14,503 bases of DNA from an uncultured Clostridia bacterium (lineage in GTDB: Bacteria; Bacillota; Clostridia; Christensenellales; UBA1242): contig CALDPW010000007.1 of NCBI GenBank assembly GCA_937911885.1, positions 1 to 14,503 of the forward strand, read 5' to 3'. Numbering within the stretch: position 1 is the first letter of the stretch; each line of letters starts with the position of its first letter. Of the stretch, positions 1 to 6,526 are shown piece by piece. The position numbers and the translations under genes were made by a program. Below the pieces are notes generated by a model. It searched no databases, was not told the DNA's origin, and saw only the letters and a program-made list of their open reading frames with translations.

Positions 1-2
1 CC

Positions 3-944
3 GTACGATTCGATATACCCATTGTCTGCATAGGTAACATAACCGTCGGAGGTACGGGAAAAACGCCTATGGCCGAGATGGTTCTGGGTCATTTGAGTCA
101 GACACACAAGGTGGCTCTCATCTCGCGCGGATATGGTCGCAAGACCAAAGGATATATCGAGGTACAACCCGATATGCACTATATCGAGGTGGGCGATGAG
201 CCGAAGATGATCAAACTGAAATTCCCCGATGTGCCGATTGTTGTTTGCGAGGATCGTGTGGCCGGTATTAAGCGTCTGCGCGAGGAGCATCCCGAGGTTG
301 AGGTGGTGGTTATGGACGATGGTTTCCAACATCGCTATGTCGAGGCGCAGATTAATATCATTATGGTCGATTATACGCGACCGGTTTATGAAGATAAATT
401 CCTGCCTGAAGGACAGTTGCGAGATCTTCCTTCGCAGCTCTATCGCGCTCAATATTTCATAGTAACCAAGTGTAACGATGATCTTACGCCAATCGAGCGT
501 CGCCTGCTCAAAAAGGACTTCTTGAAATATCCCTACCAGAGCCTCTATATGACAGGTATTGAGAGTGGTGCGCCAGTACCTCTATTCCCGGCAGATGCTC
601 CTGCTTCGGTCGAATATGGTGCGGATGTTGTGGCTATGGCAGGCGTGGGTAATCCCAATCCTTTCCTGACAGGTCTGCGTAAGCATTACAACGTAATCGA
701 GGAGTTGGTCTATGATGATCATCATGTCTATCGTCGTAGCGATCTGCAAACGATGCTCGATGCAGCGGGCGAGAGAGGCGTAATCGTTACCACCGAGAAG
801 GATGCAGTGAAGTTGGTCAATCCAGATAAGATCCCTGCACAGTTACGAGCAAAATTATACTATATTCCTATAAGTATCACATTCATAGGTAGTTCGCCTG
901 CGGACTTCCTCTTAAACCTTGAGAAAGATGTTAGAACAAATTAA
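3..944 (+). CDS. lpxK: Tetraacyldisaccharide 4'-kinase (lipid A 4'-kinase), 5' end missing
   Basis: LpxK phosphorylates the 4' position of the tetraacyldisaccharide lipid A precursor at the inner face of the cytoplasmic membrane, so this part comes from a lipopolysaccharide-making Gram-negative. The frame is already open at base 3 and contains the family's Walker A loop ([12 protein letters not shown]) before the first ATG at 69. That ATG is therefore internal, and roughly the first 40 residues lie outside the window. Further family marks are the GDEP segment, the conserved DDGFQHR motif (about 100 residues in) followed by VDYTRP, and a C-terminal TTEKDAVKL motif. Length and C-terminus fit the family. 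Codon use and base composition are Bacteroidales-like and unlike everything after about 1800. The end overlaps the next gene by 17 bases, indicating a lpxK-punA operon. Confidence 0.93.
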   Translation, partial: VRFDIPIVCIGNITVGGTGKTPMAEMVLGHLSQTHKVALISRGYGRKTKGYIEVQPDMHYIEVGDEPKMIKLKFPDVPIVVCEDRVAGIKRLREEHPEVEVVVMDDGFQHRYVEAQINIIMVDYTRPVYEDKFLPEGQLRDLPSQLYRAQYFIVTKCNDDLTPIERRLLKKDFLKYPYQSLYMTGIESGAPVPLFPADAPASVEYGADVVAMAGVGNPNPFLTGLRKHYNVIEELVYDDHHVYRRSDLQTMLDAAGERGVIVTTEKDAVKLVNPDKIPAQLRAKLYYIPISITFIGSSPADFLLNLEKDVRTN

Positions 945-1734
945 AGCTAATGCCGAATTCATTCGCTCGCAGATCGATGAGTTCGTTCCCGAAGTGGGTA
1001 TTATTCTTGGTACAGGTCTGGGCGGTCTGGCCGATAGTATTGATGTTAAGTATTCGATCGAATATTCGACTATTCCGAACTTCCCCGTTTCGACTGTTGA
1101 GGGCCATAAGGGTCGTCTGATCTTTGGTTTGCTGGGTGGCAAGAACGTAGTTGCGATGCAGGGTCGCTTCCATTACTACGAGGGCTATACAATGCAGCAG
1201 GTTACATTCCCGGTTCGCGTGATGAAGTTGCTCGGTATCAAGACTCTGTTTGTGTCGAATGCCAGCGGTGGCGTTAATACATCGTTCCGCACGGGCGATC
1301 TGATGATCATTACCGACCATATCAACCTGATGCCCAACCCGCTGATTGGTAAGAATATGGCTGAACTTGGTCCCCGTTTCCCCGATATGCACAATTGCTA
1401 CGATAAGGACCTGATTGCAAAGGCAACCAATATTGCAGCCGAGCACAATATCAAGCTGCAGTATGGTGTCTATGTGGGAGGTACAGGCCCGACTTTCGAG
1501 ACACAGGCGGAGTATCGCTATTTCAAGGCGATTGGTGGCGATACGGCTGGTATGTCAACCGTTCCCGAAGTGATTGTTGCACGTCATATGTCGATCCCTG
1601 TTTTCGGCGTATCGGTAATCACTAACTGCGGTCTGTCGGATGAGTTGGGCGACCACGAGGACGTGCAGCGTCAGGGCGCAAAGGCGGCCGAGAAGATGAC
1701 AACACTCTTTATCGAGATGGTTCGTCAGTTGTAA
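928..1734 (+). CDS. punA: Purine nucleoside phosphorylase, trimeric type
   Basis: This enzyme splits (deoxy)inosine or guanosine with phosphate into base and pentose-1-phosphate, in cytosolic purine salvage. The 268-residue protein fits the trimeric PNP family (NP-I fold). It shows the phosphate-binding GTGLGGL near residue 30, [17 protein letters not shown], the PNPLIGKN segment, the base-binding [11 protein letters not shown], and [13 protein letters not shown] followed by ITNCGL near the end. I start it at ATG 928, which begins [11 protein letters not shown]; a TTG nine bases earlier would add MRK and is less likely. The start lies inside lpxK, so the two are probably co-transcribed and coupled. 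No Shine-Dalgarno is visible, as is usual in Bacteroidota. Its stop at 1732-1734 is the last position I can place confidently in the Bacteroidales-like source. Confidence 0.93.
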   Translation: MLEQIKANAEFIRSQIDEFVPEVGIILGTGLGGLADSIDVKYSIEYSTIPNFPVSTVEGHKGRLIFGLLGGKNVVAMQGRFHYYEGYTMQQVTFPVRVMKLLGIKTLFVSNASGGVNTSFRTGDLMIITDHINLMPNPLIGKNMAELGPRFPDMHNCYDKDLIAKATNIAAEHNIKLQYGVYVGGTGPTFETQAEYRYFKAIGGDTAGMSTVPEVIVARHMSIPVFGVSVITNCGLSDELGDHEDVQRQGAKAAEKMTTLFIEMVRQL

Positions 1735-1825
1735 GAGGCAAGACCAATTGTAAAACGCAAGTTTATTAAATTGTAAGTATATGATTAACAAAGTAATATT
1801 AGTTGGAAATGAAGATGAAGTAAGA
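1735..1825. other. Putative assembly or recombination junction between two genomes
   Basis: Within this stretch the sequence passes from balanced, Bacteroidales-like composition to strongly AT-rich composition. Bases 1781-1810 encode [10 protein letters not shown], which matches the start of bacterial single-stranded DNA-binding proteins rather than any part of GlyA. From about 1811 the frame continues as [10 protein letters not shown], an internal GlyA segment. Typical SSB proteins soon reach a similar PEVR motif, so short similarity around the codons for EVR may have guided the join. Which genome the ssb-like start belongs to cannot be decided from the window. Confidence 0.75.
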
Positions 1826-2590
1826 CAAATAGCAAAAGAAGTTCAACCAAAAATTATTGTTGCTGGTGCTAGTGCATATCCACGCAAAATAGATTTTAAA
1901 AAGTTCCGTGAAATCGCCGACGAAGTTGGAGCATACTTAATGGTTGATATTGCACACATTGCAGGTTTGATTGCTGCTGGCTTACACGAAAGCCCAGTAG
2001 AATATGCCGACTTTGTTACTTCAACAACACACAAAACAATGCGTGGTCCTCGTGGTGGATTTATATTGTGCAAAGAACAATACAAAGAAAAAATTGATAA
2101 AGCAATATTTCCAGGAACACAAGGTGGCCCACTTGAACATATTATTGCAGGAAAAGCTGTTGCTTTTAAAGAAGCTCTTAGCCCTGCGTTTAAAAAATAT
2201 CAAGCACAAGTTGTTAAAAATGCTCAAACACTTGCAAACGAATTAATGGCAAATGGTATTAAACTTGTTTCGGGTGGAACAGATAACCATTTAATGTTAA
2301 TTGATTTGTCTGATAGAGATATTACCGGATTAGAATTAGAACAATTACTTGGAAAAGCCCACATAACTGTTAATAAAAACACCGTTCCAAACGAAAAACG
2401 TAGCCCATTTATTACTAGTGGCGTTAGAATTGGAACTCCTGCAATTACAACTCGTGGTATGAAAGAAAAAGAAATGAAAATAATTGCAAAATTAATTGCT
2501 GATATTGTTAACAACAAACAAAAAGCTGTTGCAAGAGTAAAAGAACAAGTTATTAAGCTTTGCTCAAAATTTGATACTTTTAAAATGTAG
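1781..2590 (+). CDS. glyA: Serine hydroxymethyltransferase, N-terminal third missing and fused to an ssb-like start
   Basis: GlyA interconverts serine and glycine using tetrahydrofolate and pyridoxal phosphate, supplying one-carbon units in the cytosol. The frame has 269 residues against about 415 for the family. The PLP-binding lysine is K85 in [13 protein letters not shown], with D56 and H59 in [10 protein letters not shown]; these map to K229, D200 and H203 of the E. coli enzyme, a constant offset of 144. Residues 11 onward align from about E. coli position 155, so the N-terminal part of the large domain is absent. Residues 1-10 ([10 protein letters not shown]) look like the start of SSB. 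No Shine-Dalgarno precedes the ATG. As written the protein could not be a working enzyme; I read it as a real glyA whose 5' part was lost at a chimeric join. A terminator follows at once. Confidence 0.88.
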   Translation: MINKVILVGNEDEVRQIAKEVQPKIIVAGASAYPRKIDFKKFREIADEVGAYLMVDIAHIAGLIAAGLHESPVEYADFVTSTTHKTMRGPRGGFILCKEQYKEKIDKAIFPGTQGGPLEHIIAGKAVAFKEALSPAFKKYQAQVVKNAQTLANELMANGIKLVSGGTDNHLMLIDLSDRDITGLELEQLLGKAHITVNKNTVPNEKRSPFITSGVRIGTPAITTRGMKEKEMKIIAKLIADIVNNKQKAVARVKEQVIKLCSKFDTFKM

Positions 2591-2612
2591 AATTTATTCT
2601 ACATTTTTTTTA
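2585..2612 (+). terminator. Rho-independent terminator of glyA
   Basis: An 8-bp stem (atgtagaa pairing with ttctacat, loop ttta) overlaps the TAG stop of glyA and is followed by a long run of T. Orientation and position fit termination of glyA transcription. Confidence 0.8.
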
Positions 2613-2678
2613 TTTTTTCCTTAACCATAAACACAAAACAAAAGTTTATAAATATAAAAAAACAAAATTTCGCAACGG

Positions 2679-2804
2679 ACACATTCAAAATTGCAAATTC
2701 TTTTTTATTAAAGTAACATATTACACACACATTTTGCATATTTTTTGTATAAACACATTCAAAAAATATACATTTTTTTGAATATTTATAAAAAATATTC
2801 AAAA
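2679..2804. repeat. Cluster of direct and inverted ATTCAAAA repeats with alternative hairpins
   Basis: The 12-mer acacattcaaaa occurs at 2679-2690 and 2753-2764. Its core attcaaaa recurs at 2797-2804 and, inverted (ttttgaat), at 2776-2783. The inverted copy can pair with either neighbour: 2757-2766 with the T-run at 2773-2782, or 2776-2787 with 2793-2804 (12 bp, loop ataaa). The two structures exclude each other. The cluster ends seven bases before the -35 box of the next gene, so it could be an operator; in such AT-rich DNA chance is a real alternative. Confidence 0.4.
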
Positions 2805-2810
2805 TTCGTT

Positions 2811-2839
2811 TTGAAATTACAAATTTATAGTGCTATTAT
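2811..2839 (+). promoter_or_regulatory. Sigma-A-type promoter of the diadenylate cyclase-like gene
   Basis: TTGAAA at 2811-2816, a 17-base spacer, and an extended -10 (TG, one base, then TATTAT at 2834-2839). The expected start is near 2846, giving a leader of about 40 bases before the AGGGAGG site at 2871-2877. No riboswitch-like fold was recognised in the leader. Confidence 0.7.
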
Positions 2840-2885
2840 AAAATTAATAGCAGGGTTTTTATGTTTTTTTAGGGAGGAAATGTGC

Positions 2886-3920
2886 ATGGAAAAAGTCACT
2901 TATGTTACAGCGCGCGAATCAGTAACAAAATTTATTAACAACGAGTTTGACGAGTTCCCTAAAAAGCTAAACTCACAATTTTTAAACTTCTTTTCGGAAT
3001 TAACAACCTATGAGGAAGAAGGCCAAAAATTAAGACCAAACATTTTGTTTACTAATGCAATTGATTACATTTGCAAAACAATTCCGGAAGCATACAAAAT
3101 TGAAATGTTCACCGACGAAAGCGATGTTATGTTTAACTACCGAATCAAAAAACTAGCACCGTTTACAAAACATGATTGGATTATTTATGTAAACATTAAA
3201 GAAACAAGCATAACCTATGGTATTTGCCGTGTTTTAAATAGCATTAAAGAACAAAGCTTAAAAAAATTAATTTTCTCCAATTCAATCCTAAAAGAACGTC
3301 ACGACAAAGTATCCTGCGTTTACGTTGAACCAATTTCAAACTACACCATTCACCTATATTCCCTAATGGGCGAACAATTAAGTGTTAACAACACATTGGA
3401 CGAAACAAAAATTTCCGATTGGCAAACCGAAATTACCGAGTTTGTTAATGATAGTTTTTCAAAACTTAGAACAACTCCTAAAAAACTAACTGAAATTAAA
3501 ACCCTATACGAAAACATATTTGATTCGGTGTTTAAAAACATTCATGGTGCGCTTTGCGTGGTTGTTGATAAGGACTATGTAGATAACGGATTTTTTAGCG
3601 ATGGCGTGTGGCTTAAAGAGCCAATTAGCTTTTCAAAATTATTCCTTCGCACAAAAACCTATAACGAAAGCAAACTAACTGCATTTTGTGAATTGTTTAT
3701 GGATATGCTAGATTATGATGGAATTACCATTGTTGATAACACTGGCAGAATTAGAGCATACAACGTTTTTGTTGAAAGCAATAACAAAGCCCTAAACATT
3801 TCGGGTGGTGCCAGAAAACGTGCAGCATACACCATTATTAACTCTCGTCGTAAACGTATTGTTGGAATTTACTTCCAATCACACGAAGGTGAAATGTTCT
3901 ACAAGCGTGTAAAAAAATAA
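2886..3920 (+). CDS. Soluble protein with a divergent C-terminal diadenylate cyclase (DisA_N/DAC-like) domain
   Basis: Diadenylate cyclases make the second messenger c-di-AMP from two ATP. The last 85 or so residues of this 344-residue protein show a DAC-like pattern: D278-G279 followed by ITIVDNTGRIRAYNVFV, and G308-A-R-K-R-A-A314 where typical enzymes have DGA and GTRHRAA, then a strand ending in GIYFQSHEGEMFYK. Residues 1-200 are unrecognised, mixed alpha/beta, with no signal peptide or membrane helix, unlike CdaA (membrane) or DisA (larger, with DNA-binding domains). Fusions of a DAC domain to N-terminal sensor domains are known in bacteria, and this resembles that architecture. Start ATG 2886 lies 8 bases after AGGGAGG; the in-frame ATG at 2880 is too close. 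The gene is monocistronic. Activity is unproven: DGI and K for H differ from consensus, while the R-x-R pair is kept. Confidence 0.68.
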   Translation: MEKVTYVTARESVTKFINNEFDEFPKKLNSQFLNFFSELTTYEEEGQKLRPNILFTNAIDYICKTIPEAYKIEMFTDESDVMFNYRIKKLAPFTKHDWIIYVNIKETSITYGICRVLNSIKEQSLKKLIFSNSILKERHDKVSCVYVEPISNYTIHLYSLMGEQLSVNNTLDETKISDWQTEITEFVNDSFSKLRTTPKKLTEIKTLYENIFDSVFKNIHGALCVVVDKDYVDNGFFSDGVWLKEPISFSKLFLRTKTYNESKLTAFCELFMDMLDYDGITIVDNTGRIRAYNVFVESNNKALNISGGARKRAAYTIINSRRKRIVGIYFQSHEGEMFYKRVKK

Positions 3921-3939
3921 ACAACTTAACATCAAACAA

Positions 3940-3973
3940 AAAAAATATAAGTCAAATCGACTTATATTTTTTG
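3940..3973. terminator. Bidirectional rho-independent terminator
   Basis: Stem aaaaaatataagtc / gacttatatttttt, with a 5-base loop and A/T flanks on both sides. It lies between the convergent diadenylate cyclase-like gene (+) and the YhhN gene (-) and can serve both. Confidence 0.85.
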
Positions 3974-3976
3974 TTT

Positions 3977-4681
3977 TTAAAATAAGAATAAAAATGTTGC
4001 CATTAATATTTGACCAGCATAATATAATGCATGATTTGTAATAACCAAAAATTTATCATCTTGTTTATCTTTGCCAAAATAATTCATTGAAAGCACCAAA
4101 TCGCTAATAAATATTAACAATATTCCACCAGCATAAATAATAAACTCTTGGGCTAATATTGACATATAAACACTAAATCCACACATAAACAACAAAACAA
4201 ATGTATATGCTAAGGTTTGCACCAAAAACTTACCAAAATTTAGTTTTAAAACTCTTGTGCTAACAAAATAAATAACTGGTGTTAATACAACTGCAACAAT
4301 AACTCCAACTAATAATGGCCACATTAAATTAAATACTTTTGCACTAAAGAAAATTGCACCAAGCAAATAAAAAATATGTCCAATACCAAAACTTGCCATG
4401 CCAGCATTTAAATATATTTTATCGTGTTCGGGATAAATAACTTTAAGATCTAAAACAATATCACCAATTAAACCACACAATAATCCCATTAAAATAAAGC
4501 AAACGGCAATTGGTTTAAAATAAGTAACATTAACTAAACTAAACACACCATATGCTACAAACAGCATGCTGGCAACTGTTTTTGCAAGCAATGCAATTAC
4601 TCCACTTTTTGTAATCCTTAAACAAATAAATGTAATAACACTAATTAAAACTAGCACACAAAGCGAAATTTGCAACGCCAT
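3977..4681 (-). CDS. YhhN/TMEM86-family integral membrane protein (lysoplasmalogenase-like)
   Basis: The 234-residue protein is almost wholly hydrophobic, with about seven to eight predicted membrane helices. The conserved YhhN marks are GDIVLDL in the first half, a GIGHIFYLLGA segment, ISDLVLSMNYFG, and NHALYYAGQILMA at the C-terminus; the acidic residues of the GD and SD motifs are the family's likely catalytic ones. Characterised members (TMEM86 in animals, some bacterial homologues) cleave the vinyl-ether bond of lysoplasmalogens, but most bacterial members are untested. I choose ATG at 4681, ten bases after GGAGG (4692-4696). A TTG at 4690 would sit one base from that site and is rejected. 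It is transcribed alone, divergently from the SCP2 gene. A lipid-related role beside the SCP2/Fe-ADH genes is suggestive only. Confidence 0.8.
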   Translation of the reverse strand: MALQISLCVLVLISVITFICLRITKSGVIALLAKTVASMLFVAYGVFSLVNVTYFKPIAVCFILMGLLCGLIGDIVLDLKVIYPEHDKIYLNAGMASFGIGHIFYLLGAIFFSAKVFNLMWPLLVGVIVAVVLTPVIYFVSTRVLKLNFGKFLVQTLAYTFVLLFMCGFSVYMSILAQEFIIYAGGILLIFISDLVLSMNYFGKDKQDDKFLVITNHALYYAGQILMATFLFLF

Positions 4682-4709
4682 AAAAAACAATCCTCCAAGT
4701 ATTTTTTTT

Positions 4710-4738
4710 ATTATAATATCACACTTAAAAAAGTTTAA
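4710..4738 (-). promoter_or_regulatory. Probable promoter of the YhhN gene
   Basis: On the minus strand a perfect TATAAT (4715-4710) is preceded after 17 bases by a weak -35, TTAAAC (4738-4733). The start would fall near 4703, just upstream of GGAGG at 4692-4696. Confidence 0.5.
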
Positions 4739-4739
4739 C

Positions 4740-4753
4740 TAACAAATTTGTTA
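4740..4753. repeat. 14-bp perfect palindrome in the divergent promoter region
   Basis: TAACAAATTTGTTA reads the same on both strands and abuts the -35 box of the YhhN promoter, about 40 bases before the SCP2-gene promoter. Its size and position suit a dimeric repressor site. No regulator is encoded nearby, and AT-rich palindromes arise by chance, so this is tentative. Confidence 0.3.
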
Positions 4754-4793
4754 AGGTTGTTAAATGCTATAACAAATTATTGATTAATTTTAC

Positions 4794-4822
4794 TTTTTAA
4801 TAAAAAAATATAGTTATATAAT
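4794..4822 (+). promoter_or_regulatory. Promoter of the SCP2/Fe-ADH operon, apparently giving a leaderless message
   Basis: A perfect TATAAT at 4817-4822 ends six bases before the ATG at 4829, so the normal start point falls on the A of the ATG. The region 17 bases upstream (TTTTTA, 4794-4799) is a poor -35. No Shine-Dalgarno lies before the ATG, which agrees with a leaderless transcript. The block also contains a 13-base-period repeat (tatagttat at 4809 and 4822). Confidence 0.55.
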
Positions 4823-4828
4823 ATAGTT

Positions 4829-5281
4829 ATGATAAATATTATTTTAAAGCTTTTTATTAGGGCATTAAAAGTTGCAAACTTACTTGATGATAATGTTAAT
4901 GCAGCTATTGCCGAACTGCCAAATAATTATGTGGTTAAAATTGTTGTTTTGCCAAACAACAATTATGTTTATTGCAAAATTAGCGAAGGCACTATTTATA
5001 GGATAACCGATGATAAATTATTAACACCCGACTTAATAATTGAGTTTAAAGATAAAAAAAGTGCACTTCAAACATTTTTAGGCAAAATGAGTGTTTCGCA
5101 AGCCTTTTGCGAGCATCGCATTAAGGTTTATGGAAATATTAATCATGCAGTAATAATTACCAGAGCAATTAATATTGTTGAAACTTACCTTTATCCGCAG
5201 TTTATTACAAAAAAATTATTTACACCATTACCAAAACTTCAACATAACAAATTAAAATTCTATTTTAAGTTGTTGTTTTAG
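4829..5281 (+). CDS. SCP2 sterol/lipid-binding domain protein
   Basis: The 150-residue protein is a single SCP2-like domain. It shows the typical PDLIIEFKDKKSALQTFLG segment (about residues 67-85), then KVYGNINHAVIITRAINIVE (about 100-119), corresponding to the family's G-x-hydrophobic-x-G-d pattern and final helix. SCP2 domains bind fatty acids, acyl-CoA or other lipids in a hydrophobic tunnel and in bacteria are often helpers or domains of lipid-handling enzymes. The C-terminus is basic and aromatic (KLKFYFKLLF) and could touch a membrane; this is inference. The start is fixed by a promoter whose initiation point coincides with the ATG. The stop TAG (5279-5281) overlaps the Shine-Dalgarno of the alcohol dehydrogenase gene eight bases on, so the two are translationally coupled and probably work together. 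The ligand cannot be inferred. Confidence 0.68.
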   Translation: MINIILKLFIRALKVANLLDDNVNAAIAELPNNYVVKIVVLPNNNYVYCKISEGTIYRITDDKLLTPDLIIEFKDKKSALQTFLGKMSVSQAFCEHRIKVYGNINHAVIITRAINIVETYLYPQFITKKLFTPLPKLQHNKLKFYFKLLF

Positions 5282-5289
5282 GAGATATT

Positions 5290-6465
5290 ATGAATTATTT
5301 TGAATTTAACAATTTAGTAAAAATTTGTAGTGGTAATAATGCCCTAACAAACATTAAACACGAATTAGATTATTTTGGAGCCACCAATCCTTTAATATTA
5401 AGTGACGAGGGATTAAAAGCCGTTGGAACACTAAAAACCGTTACCAAAATTTTAAGCAAACAAAACCTTAACACCAAAAACATTTTTACAAACATTCCTA
5501 CCGATTCGGGCACAGATACAATTAACAACATTGCAAAGTTTTACTTAAACAATAATTGCGATAGCATTATTGCCTTGGGTGGTGGTTCTGTTATTGATAC
5601 AGCAAAGGGTGTTAGATTAATGCTAAGCCAAAACGTTGATAACATTTTATCGCTTAATGGAAACGAAATTATTTCACGAGGAAAACATATTCCGTTTATT
5701 GTTGTTCCAACAACTTGTGGAACAGGTAGCGAATGCACATATGTTGCAGTTATTAAGGATAGTAAATCTCACATCAAACTTGAATTTATTAGTCAAGCAA
5801 TGCTACCAGACGTTGCTGTATTAGATTCAACAGTAATTGAAACTTTGCCTAAAAAACTAATAGCAACAACCAGCATAGATGCTTTAACACATGCTATTGA
5901 AGCATACTCGTGCGCACAAAAAAATATTATATCAAGCAGCTTTGCGTCAGCATCTATATCACTTATTGTCAAAAACCTACTACTTTCGTTAAACAACCCA
6001 GCAAAAGCTGAATATAAACTTAATTTGCTTAATGCCTCCACATTGGCTGGTTTGGCGTTTTCAAATTCAATGGTTGGCATTGTTCATGCAATTGGTCATG
6101 CACTTGGATCGGTTGGAGTTCCACACGGAACAGCAATGGCAGTTTTGCTATCCAAATGTTTAAAATTTAATTTGGATGTTTGCGAAAGCGATTATGCCGA
6201 ATTGTTAAATCATTTTATGGGCGCCGAATATTTTGCTAACACCCCAAGCGAAAACAGAGCAAAAAGCTTTGTTGAAAACGTTAACACTTTTGTTAATAAT
6301 GTTAGTAGCGTTGCTGGTTTTAGCTTGCATCTGGCAGACTATGGTGTTACTGAAAATCAATTAGAAAGTATTGCAGCAATCGCTTTAAATGATGGGGCAG
6401 CAATAATAAATCCAAAACTGTTCAATAAAAACGATGTTATTAACATTTTGAAACAATGCATGTAA
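5290..6465 (+). CDS. Iron-containing (group III) alcohol dehydrogenase
   Basis: This 391-residue cytosolic NAD(P)H-dependent oxidoreductase belongs to the Fe-ADH family (FucO, AdhE C-terminal domain, DhaT, butanol dehydrogenases). The nucleotide-binding GGGSVIDTAKG lies at 97-107 and PTTCGTGSE at 140-148. Likely metal ligands are D197 and H201 in SIDALTHAIEAY, H266 in IVHAIGHALG and H279 in VPHGTAMA, spaced nearly as in FucO. Length is normal and no key residue is missing. AGGAG at 5280-5284, five bases from the ATG, overlaps the preceding stop. The gene closes a two-gene operon ended by the hairpin at 6485. The substrate is unknown; the coupled SCP2 protein points to a fatty alcohol, fatty aldehyde or other lipid-derived carbonyl, but that is inference. 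It may instead be a general fermentative enzyme. Confidence 0.9.
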   Translation: MNYFEFNNLVKICSGNNALTNIKHELDYFGATNPLILSDEGLKAVGTLKTVTKILSKQNLNTKNIFTNIPTDSGTDTINNIAKFYLNNNCDSIIALGGGSVIDTAKGVRLMLSQNVDNILSLNGNEIISRGKHIPFIVVPTTCGTGSECTYVAVIKDSKSHIKLEFISQAMLPDVAVLDSTVIETLPKKLIATTSIDALTHAIEAYSCAQKNIISSSFASASISLIVKNLLLSLNNPAKAEYKLNLLNASTLAGLAFSNSMVGIVHAIGHALGSVGVPHGTAMAVLLSKCLKFNLDVCESDYAELLNHFMGAEYFANTPSENRAKSFVENVNTFVNNVSSVAGFSLHLADYGVTENQLESIAAIALNDGAAIINPKLFNKNDVINILKQCM

Positions 6466-6484
6466 ATAACACAAAAGATATAAT

Positions 6485-6515
6485 AAAAAAGAACTCAACA
6501 ATTGAGTTCTTTTTT
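6485..6515. terminator. Bidirectional rho-independent terminator
   Basis: Perfect stem of 14 bp (aaaaaagaactcaa / ttgagttctttttt) with loop caa, between the convergent ends of the alcohol dehydrogenase gene (+) and gatB (-). U-tracts form on either strand. Confidence 0.92.
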
Positions 6516-6526
6516 GTTTAAGTTTA

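Noticed and set aside
931..1446. 171-residue minus-strand frame inside punA
   Set aside because: It is a shadow of punA codon structure; the plus strand encodes a clear conserved enzyme.
1781..1810. A genuine short ssb gene
   Set aside because: Only about ten residues of SSB character are present before the frame becomes GlyA; no single-stranded DNA-binding fold can be encoded.
2599..2802. 67-residue open frame on the minus strand
   Set aside because: It lies in low-complexity AT-rich DNA made of terminator and repeat sequence, has no ribosome binding site and no recognisable protein character.
2745..2885. N-terminal extension of the diadenylate cyclase-like protein by 47 residues
   Set aside because: The extension overlaps the promoter and its AT-rich hairpins, and a strong AGGGAGG site sits 8 bases before ATG 2886.
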